Counted from the stretch's first letter, positions 6,568-15,241 are shown. The stretch: 25,049 nucleotides of DNA from DASXIW01 sp036497785 (GCA_036497785.1 DASXIW010000220.1:1-25049), one strand, 5' to 3'. Program-made: numbers and translations. Notes: a model not told the origin generated them from the sequence alone.

Positions 6568-8325
6568 ATGAACGTGCTGCGCGTCTATCTCCGCACTATG
6601 GGCATGTTGCGCGGCAACCTGCGCCTGGCGATCCTGCTGTCCCTGGCCAACATCCTCGTGGCCACCTTGCAGTTTCTCGATCCCGTGCTGTTCGGCCGGG
6701 TCATCCAGATGCTGTCCTCCTCCGGCTCCATGGCGCCGGGGGCACTATGGAGCCAGGCCGTCAGGCTGCTGGGAATTTGGGCGGTGGTGGGCGTCGGCGG
6801 CATCGCCGCCAACATCGCCGCGGCCCTGCACGCCGAACGCCTGTCGCATCGCAACCGGCTAGAGGGGATGCGGCGCTTCTACGAACATGTGCTGTCCCTG
6901 CCATTGTCTTTTCATGGCGACGCGCATTCCGGACGGCTGATGAAGACAATGCTGTCCGGCGCGGACACCATGTTCGGCATCTGGCTGACCTTCTTCCGCG
7001 AACAACTGGCCACCTATGTCGCCACGCTGGTGCTGCTGCCGCTGACGCTTTTCCTCAACTGGCGGCTGGCGATTTCGCTGATCGTGCTGGTGGTGCTGTT
7101 CTGCGCCCTCACCATACTGGTGATCCGCCGCACCGAGGCCGGGCAGCGCCGCGCAGAGCAATGGCAGTTCACCCTGGCGGGCACCGCACAGGACGCGCTG
7201 GCCAATGTGACGGTGGTACAGAGCTTCGGACGCCTCTCCTCCGAAACCCGGCTGTTCGGTGAGATCATCCAGAAGGTCATCGCCAACCAGTTTCCCGTGC
7301 TGAACTGGTGGGCGGTGGTCAGCGTGCTGACCAAGGCGGCCAGCACCTTCGCGGTGATCGCCATCGTGATCATCGGCACCATTCTGCATGTGCGCGGCCA
7401 GGCTAGCGTGGGCGAGATCGTCAGCTTCATGGGCCTGGCGACCATGCTGATCGCCCGCCTGGATGGTGCGATGAGCTTCGCAACGCGGCTGTTCCTCGGC
7501 TTGCCGGGGATGGAGGCGTATTTCGCGGTGATGGACACGAAAACCTCCGTGCCGGAAAAGCCGGATGCGAAGCCGCTAGCACCTGGTCCAGGCGAGGTGG
7601 TGTTCGAGCATGTGTGCTTCGGCTATCCAGGCGGTCCGCTCATCCTGTCCGATGTCTCCTTCACCGCCCGTCCCGCCACCTCGGTGGCGCTGGTCGGCCA
7701 GACCGGCGCGGGCAAATCCACCGTCATGGCCCTGCTGCAACGCCTGTGGGACCCGCTGAGCGGCCGCGTGCTGATCGACGGGCAGGATCTGCGCGACGTC
7801 ACGCTGGAAAGCCTCCGCCGCAATATCGGCGTGGTTTTCCAGGAGGCGATGCTGCTGAACCGTTCGATCCGCGAGAATTTGCTGATCGGCAAGCCGGACG
7901 CCACCCCGGCGGAGCTGGAGAATGCCTGCCGCGCCGCCGATGCATATGAATTCATCATCCGCCAGCCCCATGGTTTCGACACGCTGGTGGGCGAGCGCGG
8001 CAGCACGCTCTCAGGCGGTCAGCGCCAGCGCCTGGCGATCGCCCGCGCCGTGCTGAAGGACCCGCCCATCCTGATCCTGGACGAAGCCACCAGCGCACTG
8101 GATGCGGCGACCGAGGCGCGCGTCGGCCGAGCGCTCAAGGCGCTGATGCAGGGCCGCACCACCTTCATCATCGCCCACCGCCTGTCCACGGTGCGCGACG
8201 CCGACGCGATCATGGTATTCGACAGCGGACACATCGTCGAACAAGGCGATTTCGCGAGCCTCGTCGCCGCGTCAGGCAAGTTCGCCGAGCTGGTGGCAAC
8301 GCAACTGGCGCACCAGCCTGCCTGA
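6568..8325 (+). CDS. ndvA: ABC exporter, NdvA/ChvA-like glucan exporter (permease-ATPase fusion)
   Basis: A 585-residue half-transporter. Membrane helices lie in residues 20-300 and a nucleotide-binding domain from about 340, with Walker A (GQTGAGKST) near 375, signature LSGGQRQRLAIARA near 481 and Walker B (ILILDEATSALD) near 500. The N-terminus (VYLRTMGMLRGNLRLAIL...LDPVLFGRVIQ) and QFPVLNWWAVVS resemble rhizobial NdvA, which moves cyclic beta-1,2-glucan into the periplasm as a homodimer. No glucan synthase (NdvB) is in the window, so the substrate is uncertain; a lipid or other glycan is possible. Start ATG 6568 was chosen over longer frames because it opens in the family's N-terminus. Confidence 0.85.
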   Translation: MNVLRVYLRTMGMLRGNLRLAILLSLANILVATLQFLDPVLFGRVIQMLSSSGSMAPGALWSQAVRLLGIWAVVGVGGIAANIAAALHAERLSHRNRLEGMRRFYEHVLSLPLSFHGDAHSGRLMKTMLSGADTMFGIWLTFFREQLATYVATLVLLPLTLFLNWRLAISLIVLVVLFCALTILVIRRTEAGQRRAEQWQFTLAGTAQDALANVTVVQSFGRLSSETRLFGEIIQKVIANQFPVLNWWAVVSVLTKAASTFAVIAIVIIGTILHVRGQASVGEIVSFMGLATMLIARLDGAMSFATRLFLGLPGMEAYFAVMDTKTSVPEKPDAKPLAPGPGEVVFEHVCFGYPGGPLILSDVSFTARPATSVALVGQTGAGKSTVMALLQRLWDPLSGRVLIDGQDLRDVTLESLRRNIGVVFQEAMLLNRSIRENLLIGKPDATPAELENACRAADAYEFIIRQPHGFDTLVGERGSTLSGGQRQRLAIARAVLKDPPILILDEATSALDAATEARVGRALKALMQGRTTFIIAHRLSTVRDADAIMVFDSGHIVEQGDFASLVAASGKFAELVATQLAHQPA

Positions 8326-8349
8326 AATGATGCAAGAGTCATCATTTCA
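8323..8349. terminator. Bidirectional hairpin between convergent genes
   Basis: TGAAATGATG (8323-8332) and CATCATTTCA (8340-8349) are a perfect 10-bp inverted repeat around a 7-nt loop. The exporter's own stop codon lies inside the left arm. It occupies the 35-bp gap between the rightward exporter and the leftward cupin gene, so one structure could mark both 3' ends. No U tract is present. Confidence 0.6.
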
Positions 8350-8360
8350 TGCGAGTGGTA

Positions 8361-8774
8361 TCAGGCGTGTATCGCGTCCAGCTCGGGCATAAGCACCACG
8401 CTTTCTTGCTCGTTCGGATCGGTGCGGGCGATCAACGCAACAACCTCTTCCGTATCGCTCGGATTATACGGCAGATGCGGAACATTGGCCGGGATGTAGA
8501 AAAAGTCGCCGGGCGCCACAACGGAATGGTGTTCCAATTGTGCTCCGTGCCAGACATGTGACTCACCCCGCAGCGCGTAAATTGCAGTTTCGTGAGCTTC
8601 GTGCTTATGCGCCTTGGCACGCGCCCCCGGCGGAATGGTCACGATCTGCATGTGAATTCCGCGCGCCCCGGCGGTTTCCGCCGAAATACCAACGTTATAC
8701 AGCAGCTCTTGCTTGCCCGTGACCGTCTGGCCGGCGCGAACGACCCGGCAGGGCGGCAGTTCCAGTTCCAACAT
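8361..8774 (-). CDS. Cupin-domain protein
   Basis: A 137-residue single-domain beta-barrel. Metal ligands of cupin motif 1 are visible as His56, His58 and Glu62 (KAHKHEAHETAIY), followed by the glycine turn LRGESHVWHG. Motif 2 is PGDFFYIPANVPHLPYN, with the fourth ligand His100. A mononuclear metal site is therefore intact. The start ATG 8774-8772 follows GAGAGGGG. Related small cupins act as isomerases, dioxygenases or binding proteins, and the sequence does not say which. It diverges from the CBS gene across about 250 bp. Confidence 0.85.
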   Translation of the reverse strand: MLELELPPCRVVRAGQTVTGKQELLYNVGISAETAGARGIHMQIVTIPPGARAKAHKHEAHETAIYALRGESHVWHGAQLEHHSVVAPGDFFYIPANVPHLPYNPSDTEEVVALIARTDPNEQESVVLMPELDAIHA

Positions 8775-9020
8775 CCGGCGTCCCCTCTCGTTGAAATCCG
8801 TCTTGGCAACACGCAACTTCAGGCACGTGGGGCGGCGCCGGAACGGCGTAAAGATATGTCCATCTGCGATATCAAAGCTCGCCCCGGATCTCCTGCCGCG
8901 GCAAACTTGCTGCAACGCACACCTATTCTTTGCACCATGTCGCCGCGCGGGCGCATGATACTCATTCAATCCGCCCTCGCCGGAAGATGGGCGGCATATC
9001 CAGGGAAAAGGAGATGATCG
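8775..9020. other. Divergent promoter interval between cupin and CBS genes
   Basis: No gene or stable RNA was recognised. It must hold the promoters of both divergent genes, but I could not assign convincing -35/-10 boxes. The CBS gene has a clear AGGAG ribosome site at its right end. Confidence 0.5.
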
Positions 9021-9455
9021 ATGACCGTCGCCGCGATCCTGAAGCATAAGGGGTACGACGTTGATTCCGTACGCCCCACCATGGGGGTCGCCGATGTGGC
9101 GTGCCTGCTGACCCGCCACCGGATCGGTGCGGTGGTGGTGCTGGACTCTGCCAACCAACTCCTCGGAATTCTCAGTGAGCGCGACATCGTGCACGCGCTT
9201 GCGGCGCATGGCGCGCACGCGCTGGAGATGACGGCTGCGCAGCTGATGACACGCGAGCTGAAAACCGCGCACTCCAGCACAACCGTGGCGGAGGCCATGG
9301 CGCTTATGACATCCGGCCGCTTCCGTCATCTGCCGGTGATGGATGGCGACAAGTTGGTCGGCATTATCAGCATCGGCGACGTGGTCAAGGCACGCATGAT
9401 GCAGCAGGACCACGAGGTGGATAGCCTGAAGGCCTACGTGACCGGGGCGGCCTGA
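9021..9455 (+). CDS. Tandem CBS-domain protein
   Basis: A 144-residue protein made almost wholly of two CBS domains (about residues 8-62 and 75-135). Each has the usual hydrophobic-gly-hydrophobic core followed by S/D-x-x-D: LLGILSERDIVHALA in the first and LVGIISIGDVVKARM in the second. Such stand-alone CBS pairs bind adenine nucleotides and sense energy state. The ribosome site AAAAGGAG precedes ATG 9021 at normal spacing. No partner enzyme domain is fused, and its target is unknown. Confidence 0.92.
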   Translation: MTVAAILKHKGYDVDSVRPTMGVADVACLLTRHRIGAVVVLDSANQLLGILSERDIVHALAAHGAHALEMTAAQLMTRELKTAHSSTTVAEAMALMTSGRFRHLPVMDGDKLVGIISIGDVVKARMMQQDHEVDSLKAYVTGAA

Positions 9456-9466
9456 CGACCGCTCAC

Positions 9467-9499
9467 AGGCGTAACGCAAGTAACAAGGCGTAACGCAAG
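9467..9499 (+). repeat. Two 14-bp direct repeats
   Basis: AGGCGTAACGCAAG occurs at 9467-9480 and again at 9486-9499, separated by TAACA, so starts are 19 bp apart. They directly follow the CBS stop and precede a large hairpin. They could be paired binding sites or a duplication scar. Confidence 0.75.
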
Positions 9500-9505
9500 G
9501 ATGAA

Positions 9506-9549
9506 CCGGAGCGGCGCAATCGCCTGTTCAGGCGGATGTGCCGCTCCGG
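9506..9549. repeat. Long near-perfect inverted repeat (44 bp)
   Basis: CCGGAGCGGC (9506-9515) pairs with GCCGCTCCGG (9540-9549), and the inner CGCCTG (9521-9526) pairs with CAGGCG (9529-9534). The 5-nt segments between them pair except for one A-A mismatch and G-T wobbles, giving an almost continuous stem of about 20 bp. It lies between the CBS gene and mscL, and could end CBS transcription or be a small repetitive palindrome. No U tract follows. Confidence 0.75.
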
Positions 9550-9570
9550 CCGTCTTGCGACGTGCTTGGC

Positions 9571-9592
9571 TGCGCAACTTGCCTGTTGCGCA
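9571..9592. repeat. 8-bp inverted repeat upstream of mscL
   Basis: TGCGCAAC (9571-9578) and GTTGCGCA (9585-9592) form a perfect dyad around TTGCCT, about 90 bp before the mscL start. With the repeats at 9467-9549 it makes this 224-bp spacer unusually structured. Possible roles are a regulator site or mRNA leader hairpin. Confidence 0.6.
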
Positions 9593-9679
9593 AGGGTGGC
9601 GGCGGCGTGTTTCATCGCCCGTGGAACGACAGGTGCGGTCCCACCGCCGTGCCGGCCACACGCCACAAAGGATCCAGAC

Positions 9680-10156
9680 ATGCAATCGCCGATCCCGCTG
9701 AAGCGTCCTGCCTGGCTGCAGGAATTCCAGTATTTCATCATGCGCGGCAATGTGATCGACCTTGCCGTCGGCATCATCATCGGCGCGGCCTTCACCACGG
9801 TCGTCGGCAGCCTGGTGCGGGATCTGATCAACCCCGTCATCGGCCTGCTGATCGGCGGGATCGACTTTTCCAACATCTTCATCACCCTGAAGGGTCCCAC
9901 CCAGCCCACCCTGGATGCGGCCAAGGCGGCCGGCGCCGTCACGCTGAACCTGGGCGTGTTCATCAATGCCCTCATCCAGTTCCTGATCGTCGGCTTCGCG
10001 ATCTTCTGGCTGGTGAAGGTGATCAGCAAAATTCCGCTCCCCGCGCCCAAGGCCGCCCCGCCCACGCCCAGCGAAACCTTGCTGAGCGAGATCCGCGATC
10101 TGCTGGCGGCGCGCGCCCAGAACAGGCAAGCCCCCGCGGAGACCTCCATCCCCTGA
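9680..10156 (+). CDS. mscL: Large-conductance mechanosensitive channel
   Basis: A 158-residue inner-membrane channel that opens under membrane tension to release solutes on osmotic downshock (homopentamer). After an amphipathic N-terminus (LQEFQYFIMRGNVIDLAVG) comes TM1 (VGIIIGAAFTTVVGSLVRDLI), a periplasmic loop, TM2 (FINALIQFLIVGFAIFWLVKV) and a cytoplasmic helix (SETLLSEIRDLLAA), the exact MscL layout. ATG 9680 follows AAAGGA and fits the family N-terminus. A longer frame from 9536 is untranslated leader. The stop touches the alternative start of the next gene (TGATG). Confidence 0.96.
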   Translation: MQSPIPLKRPAWLQEFQYFIMRGNVIDLAVGIIIGAAFTTVVGSLVRDLINPVIGLLIGGIDFSNIFITLKGPTQPTLDAAKAAGAVTLNLGVFINALIQFLIVGFAIFWLVKVISKIPLPAPKAAPPTPSETLLSEIRDLLAARAQNRQAPAETSIP

Positions 10157-10191
10157 TGAATGCCACCGAGGAGGAGGAGGGCCCGCCGGAC

Positions 10192-10878
10192 ATGCCGCGT
10201 GCCCTGACCCGCGAATTCCTGATGGAAGGCACGCTGCCGGCGATCCTCGCACGCGCCTCACCCAGCCTGCGGGTCCTGACGGAGGAAGAGCGCTCCGCGT
10301 CCCTGCGCGATTTGCTGGCCAACCGGCCGCTGGGCACGGACGGGGTGTGGGTATTCGCCTATGGCAGCCTGATCTGGAACCCGACGGTGCATTTCCTGGA
10401 AAGCCGCCCAGCTATCGTCCAGGGCTGGCATCGCGCCTTCTGCCTCAGCGTCGCGATCGCGCGCGGCACGCCCGAGAATCCCGGCCTGATGCTCGGTTTG
10501 CAGCCAGGCGGCAGTTGCGCCGGGGTCGCGTTCCTCATCGGCGAGGACGTGATGGAGCAGGAACTCACCTTGCTCTGGCGGCGGGAAATGGTGGCCGGCG
10601 GCTACATCCCCGTCTGGGTCCCGCTCGAGCAGGACGGGGAACGCTTCGCCCAGGGCATTGTCTTCACCATCAATCCCGCAGGTCCGGCCTATGTGGGCGA
10701 CCTGCCGGAGGCCGAAGTGGTGCGCCGCCTGGCGACAGCGAAAGGCGGCCTGGGCAGCGCGGCCGAATATTTGTTCCGCACGCGCGACGGGCTGCGCCAG
10801 CTCGGGATGGCCGATCCGCTGGTGGAGCGGCTGGGCGAACTGGTCACGACGGCGCAGCGCAACGCCGCATCGGCCTGA
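10192..10878 (+). CDS. chaC: Glutathione-specific gamma-glutamylcyclotransferase, ChaC family
   Basis: A cytoplasmic enzyme that cleaves glutathione to 5-oxoproline and Cys-Gly. The glycine-rich substrate loop is present as FAYGSLIW, followed by GWHRAFCL, and the central acidic/aromatic segment LLWRREMVAGGYIPVWV carries the conserved catalytic glutamate region. The C-terminal half (LGSAAEYLFRTRDGLRQLGM) fits bacterial ChaC. Start: ATG 10192 sits behind a strong purine run GAGGAGGAGG (10171-10180). An in-frame ATG at 10156 overlaps the mscL stop and would add 12 acidic residues; coupling makes it possible but its ribosome site is poor. Length is 228 (or 240) residues. Confidence 0.9.
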   Translation: MPRALTREFLMEGTLPAILARASPSLRVLTEEERSASLRDLLANRPLGTDGVWVFAYGSLIWNPTVHFLESRPAIVQGWHRAFCLSVAIARGTPENPGLMLGLQPGGSCAGVAFLIGEDVMEQELTLLWRREMVAGGYIPVWVPLEQDGERFAQGIVFTINPAGPAYVGDLPEAEVVRRLATAKGGLGSAAEYLFRTRDGLRQLGMADPLVERLGELVTTAQRNAASA

Positions 10879-10965
10879 CCCACGACATTTCGCCACAGAG
10901 TTGATGACACAATCGTAATCTTCGCCTGCGATGGTTCCCCGGTTGCGGTTCGGGGGAATGGAATC

Positions 10966-13234
10966 ATGCGGCGTCTCGGCATCCTGGCATTGCTGCTGGG
11001 CCTCATCTTCCTCGCTTCTCCTGCCCGCGCCGACGATTTCCAACTGCCCGGCTTGTCGGCGGATGCCGGGGCCTATGCCAATGGCCTGACCCATCGCTTC
11101 CTCGCCGCCGCCGAGGCGCAGGCCATGGCCGCCCCTCCGGCACCACCACGTGGGTCACGCTGCGGGCCGGGTTGCCGGCGGAACAGGGTGTGGCGCTGCT
11201 GAAAGACGCCGTGCTGCAAGTCGCCATGCCCAACCGCAAGCCGCGCATCGCCTTCGACAGACGCCTGTTCGTGCTGCCGCACGGCCAAACCCCCGTCTGT
11301 CACCTCACCACCATCAACCTGTCCACCGTCGCGCTGCAGCTGATCCGGCTGACCGAGCGCAATGTCGCTGCCTTCCTGACCAGCACCAGGCTGGGCGATG
11401 CCGTCGATGTCTGGAACGCCAATAATCTGGCGGACCAGTCCGGCAGCGTGGTCTGGCAGGGCAAGGCGGACATTCCGAAATGGCAGGCGAACAAGCCGGC
11501 CCGCACCGCCTTGCCGATTCCGGACGCGCTCGCCACGGCCGGTCCCGGCCTCTATGCGCTGGTGGTGCAGCCCGGCGATGGCACCGATACGGGTGGTAGG
11601 GGCGGCGTGCAGATAATCCTGCGCACCGACCTCGCCCCTACCATCTGGCGTGGCAGCGACGGGCTGACCGAGCAGATGCGCTCCTATACCGACGCGAAGC
11701 CCCGCGCCGGCGTCAAGCTGCGGCTGCTGGCGCATAACAACGACATCCTGGCCGAAACCACCACGGACGCCGACGGCTTCGGCCGTTTCCCCGCCCCCCT
11801 GCGGCACGGCGCCGGCCCGCTCGCGCCCGCCGCCCTGCACGCCTTTGGCAAGGATGGGGATTTCGCGGCGCTGGATCTGAACGTCGCCGCTTTCGACCTG
11901 TCCGATCGCGGCGTGGACGGCCAGCCGCATCCCGGCCCGCTCGATGCCTTCGTCTGGCTGGATCGCGGCATCTACCGTCCGGGCGAGACGGTGCAAATGA
12001 TGGCCCTGCTGCGCGACGCCGCCGGCCTGCCCGCCGATTTCCCCGCCGAGATCAAAGTGAAGCGCCCGAACGGCCAGGTTTTCCTGAAAACCTCACCCGC
12101 GCGCGCCGCCGACGCCTCGATCCATCTCCCGGTCACCCTATCCGCCGGCGCCGGCGCCGGAACCTGGGTCGTGGAAGTGCGGTCCGATCCCAACGCCGAC
12201 CCGATCAGCCGCGCCGAATTCCGCGTGGAGCATGGCGGCCACGTCCTATCGCTTCCGCTCCGGCTGGGCGGCGACGGACAGCCCCGACGTGCCCGGAAAA
12301 GTGGATGTCTCGGCCGACCACCGCTCCGTCCCGGCGGGCGAAAGTGTCAAGATCCATATCGCGCCACCCTTCGCCGGCGAGGCGAGCCAGCTGGTGCTGT
12401 CGGACAAGGTGCTGTCCACCCGCACACTCACCGTCCCCGCGAGCGGCACCGATGTCGATGTTCCCGTGGACGCAAGCTGGGGTCCCGGCGCCTATGTCGC
12501 CGTCCACGTCTTCCGAGGCAGCACCGACACCGCCGATTCTGCCGGCCGGCCAGGCCGCGCCATCGGCCTTACCTGGGTCGGCGTCGATCCCACCGCACGT
12601 ACGCTCCCGTTTGCGATCGACACCCCGGACCGCATCCTGCCCCGAACCCGCATCATCGTGCCGGTCCGCGCCGCGCCGGGCGCCTGGGTAACCATGGCGG
12701 CGGTCGATGAAGGCATATAGCGTCTCACCCGTTTCGTCTCGCCCGATCCGCTGCCGCATTTCCTCGGCCGCCGCCGGCTGGGGCTCGATATTCGCGACGA
12801 TTGGGGCCGCCTGATCGCGCCGGCCGAAGGCGAGGCGACATTGCTGCGCCAGGGCGGCGACGAGGGCGGCTTCGTGCTGCCGGACATCCCTCAGCGCACG
12901 GTCACGCTGTTCACCCCGCCTGTGCAGGCCGGCACGGACGGGCGCGCGCTGATTCCGCTGGACATGCCGGATTTCAACGGCCAGGTCCGCCTGATGGTGG
13001 TCGCGTGGGAAGGCAGCAAGCTGGGTGCCGCCAATTCCGACCTCACCGTCCGCGATCCGCTGGTTGCTGAGGAATTGCTGCCGCGTTTCCTCGCCCCCGG
13101 CGACAAGGCACAGCTGACCGTGCTGCTGCATAATCTCGACCTCCCCGCCGGCGAGGCGGCCGCCAAAATCTCCCTCTATGGCCCACTCGCTTTGGGCGGC
13201 CCGGATCGCCTCGCGGCCGATCTCGCCCATCGTG
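10966..13234 (+). pseudogene. Alpha-2-macroglobulin family protein (YfhM type), multiply broken
   Basis: The gene starts with a clean signal peptide (RRLGILALLLGLIFLASPARA, mature end at ADDFQLPGLSAD), so the ancestor was periplasmic. Around 11150 the frame changes after AEAQAMAA and resumes as TTWVTLRAGLPAEQG, with the N-terminal part shortened. A long macroglobulin stretch follows, with the hallmark DAFVWLDRGIYRPGETV. At about 12230 it jumps, with another frame change, from AEFRVE to AATSYRFRSGW, apparently losing over 200 residues. TAG at 12718-12720 interrupts VDEGI/RLTRFVSPDP. It then runs to about 13230 (VRDPLVAEELLPRFLAPGD) and is cut off before the thioester domain. Intact homologues are about 1,600-1,900 residues protease-trap proteins paired with PBP1C. 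This copy cannot be functional. Confidence 0.9.
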
Positions 13235-13641
13235 CCCATGTGGCCGCGGTGTGGGTCGGCCGCCCCGACGGCACCGCCCTGCTGAACGCCGCCGGGCGGG
13301 ATCTGGCACTGCCCATGCTGGGCCGCGTCTTCGCCCTGCTGCCTTCGGCCCCGCGCCCCATCCTGCCGCCACCGCCGCCATCCGGCATGCCATCCCGCCC
13401 GGCGGACGCGCTGCGCCTGCTGTTCCCGCCGACCGATGCGGAACTCAGCGGCGCCGGCCCCGCCACCTTGCGCGCCATGGGTGGCCAGCGTCCGCTGACC
13501 TTCATGATCGACGGGGCGCCGCTGAAAATCGATCCGGCGCGGCGGGAGGCCTCCTGGCTTCCCCCCGCGCCGGGGTTTTATCGCGTCGTCGTGGTGGACG
13601 CGGACGGGGCGATGGCCCAGGCGGCGATCCGCATCAGATAA
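13235..13641 (+). pseudogene. pbpC: Penicillin-binding protein 1C tail fused to the macroglobulin remnant
   Basis: In the same frame as the preceding macroglobulin piece the sequence becomes HVAAVWVGRPDGTALLNAAG. This is the end of a transpeptidase domain, then a proline-rich linker (RPILPPPPPSG) and a small beta-rich C-terminal domain (LRLLFPPTDAELSG ... FYRVVVVDADGAMAQAAIRIR). This matches the C-terminus of PBP1C, whose gene normally follows the macroglobulin gene. A deletion from inside the first gene to near the end of pbpC would create this join. All of the glycosyltransferase domain and the SxxK catalytic serine are absent. The exact junction, about 13222-13240, is an estimate. Confidence 0.8.
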
Positions 13642-13653
13642 AGTTGTTCAGGG

Positions 13654-13920
13654 TCAGCGGTAATAGCCGGGCGCCGGGGGCGGGGGAGGGGGCGTCGGCG
13701 TCGTCGCCGCGCCACCCAGCGCGCCGACCGCGCCACCGATCAGGCCGCCAGCCACGGCGCCACGCCCGCCGCCGGCCAGCCCGCCAATACCCGCACCGGC
13801 CGCCGCGCCGATCAATCCGCCACCTACCGCGCGCTGGCCTGGGTCATAGGGGTTGCTGCAGGCGGCAAGGTTGCCCGTCAGGGAAATGGCGGCCAGAATC
13901 GCCAGCATCGTGCGTCGCAT
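13654..13920 (-). CDS. Small glycine-zipper lipoprotein
   Basis: 88 residues. A lipoprotein signal peptide ends in LAAC (lipobox, Cys near residue 21), followed by SNPYDPGQRAVGGGLIG and a long glycine-rich helix with GxxxG spacing (about residues 34-70), then a Thr/Pro tail ending PPAPGYYR. This resembles the SlyB/YMGG-like glycine-zipper family of outer-membrane lipoproteins. ATG 13920-13918 follows AAGGA. The GTG one codon upstream is less likely. It converges on the PBP1C remnant with a 12-bp gap. Its function is unknown. Confidence 0.85.
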   Translation of the reverse strand: MRRTMLAILAAISLTGNLAACSNPYDPGQRAVGGGLIGAAAGAGIGGLAGGGRGAVAGGLIGGAVGALGGAATTPTPPPPPPAPGYYR

Positions 13921-14248
13921 CACTCAAATTCCTTCTCGTTGCCCACACCGGAAAACAGAAGTGCCTGCTCGCCGGCATGCGACTGATCTGGTGCGCGCAA
14001 CGTGGCAAAATTCAGACTGTCTATTCACAGTTTCGTGCGGCATGGCAGCCTTTCCAAATAGTAATTCTCATGTAATAACGGCAACACATTCCGTAATACC
14101 GCATAGTCTCACAATTGGTTGCTTGGTCGTCCCGATCCGGATTGCCAATCCGGGCCAGGCCGCGCTGCGTCGCCGTGCACGCCAAGTGGACGCCACCATC
14201 CCCGCCGCCTAGCCTCCGCCCGACCATGGAACGGGAGAGCGGACGGAC
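13921..14248. other. Divergent spacer upstream of nagZ, with a 7-bp dyad
   Basis: No gene was recognised. The middle (14010-14125) is clearly more A+T-rich than the surroundings and probably holds promoters for the leftward lipoprotein and the rightward nagZ operon. A perfect dyad CCGGATT-GCC-AATCCGG lies at 14137-14153, about 95 bp before nagZ, a possible operator or leader hairpin. Confidence 0.5.
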
Positions 14249-15241
14249 ATGAAGGCGGCGATCATCGGCATTGCCGGAACGGGATTGAGCGAGGCCGAAG
14301 CCGCGTTGCTGCGGCGCCACCCTCCCGCCGGCGTGATTCTCTTCGGCCGCAACGTCGCCGACCCCGCGCAACTCATTGCCCTCACGGCCGAACTGCGCAG
14401 CACCCTGCCCGAGGGCGCGGTGATCATGGTCGATCAGGAAGGCGGCCGCGTTGCCCGGCTCAAGCCGCCGCACTGGCCGGCGCATCCCCCCGCCGCCGCG
14501 ATCGGCCGGGCGTTCGACCAGGACGCGTCGGCGGGCCTCCGCGCCGCGTGGCTGACCGGCGCGCTGATCGGATGGGATTGCGCCGCCGCTGGCTTCGACG
14601 TCGCCTGCGCGCCCGTGCTCGATCTGCGCATGCCGGGCGCGCACGACGTGGTCGGCGACCGCTCCTACGGACAGAATCCGGACAGCGTGGCCCAGCTTGC
14701 CCGCGCCATGGCCGAAGGCCTGCTGGCCGCCGGCGTGGAGCCTGTGGGCAAGCACGCGCCCGGGCATGGTCGGGCGCGTGTCGACAGCCATCTCAGCCTG
14801 CCGGTGATTGATGCGGCCGACCTCTCGGCCGATCTGCTGCCGTTCGCGCGCAACACCGATCTGCCCTGGATGATGACCGCCCATATCGTCTACCAGGGCT
14901 GGGACGATTCCGCCCCCGCCACCCTGTCCCGCATCGTCATCGGCGAGGTGATCCGGGGGCGAATCGGCTATCACGGCCTGCTGCTGTCAGACGATCTCGC
15001 CATGCACGCTCTGGCCGGCGCGCCAGCCGCACGCGCCGCCGCATGCCTTACCGCCGGATGCGACATCGCGCTGTTTTGCCCGGGCGATCCGGCGGGCAAC
15101 GCGGCCGTGCTGGAGGTCTGCCCGCCACTGGCTCCGGCGGCGCTGGACCGCATGGCGGCGGCGAAGAGGCTCGCGCGAACCAGCCATTTGGCGCTAGACC
15201 CCCTGCTTCTGAGACGTGAACGGGACGGGATCCTGGGTTGA
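14249..15241 (+). CDS. nagZ: Beta-N-acetylhexosaminidase
   Basis: A 330-residue GH3 enzyme of peptidoglycan recycling. It removes N-acetylglucosamine from anhydro-muropeptides in the cytoplasm and so feeds signals for beta-lactamase regulation in some bacteria. Motifs are PPAGVILFGRN near 25-35, Asp62 in VDQEGGRV, the mobile loop KHAPGHGRARVDSH (residues 168-181, with the catalytic Asp179/His181 dyad) and the nucleophile Asp in LLSDDLAM near 248. The length is family-typical. The start ATG 14249 is behind GAGAGCGG. It heads a seven-gene operon, and its stop overlaps the next start (TTGA). Confidence 0.96.
   Translation: MKAAIIGIAGTGLSEAEAALLRRHPPAGVILFGRNVADPAQLIALTAELRSTLPEGAVIMVDQEGGRVARLKPPHWPAHPPAAAIGRAFDQDASAGLRAAWLTGALIGWDCAAAGFDVACAPVLDLRMPGAHDVVGDRSYGQNPDSVAQLARAMAEGLLAAGVEPVGKHAPGHGRARVDSHLSLPVIDAADLSADLLPFARNTDLPWMMTAHIVYQGWDDSAPATLSRIVIGEVIRGRIGYHGLLLSDDLAMHALAGAPAARAAACLTAGCDIALFCPGDPAGNAAVLEVCPPLAPAALDRMAAAKRLARTSHLALDPLLLRRERDGILG

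Noticed and set aside
4911..6569. 552-codon antisense open frame over the SDR and pdxY
   Set aside because: Its His/Gln/Arg-rich translation matches no fold and it covers two genes with complete catalytic motifs on the plus strand.
9467..9499. CRISPR-like direct repeats
   Set aside because: Only two copies of 14 bp with a 5-bp spacer and no cas genes.
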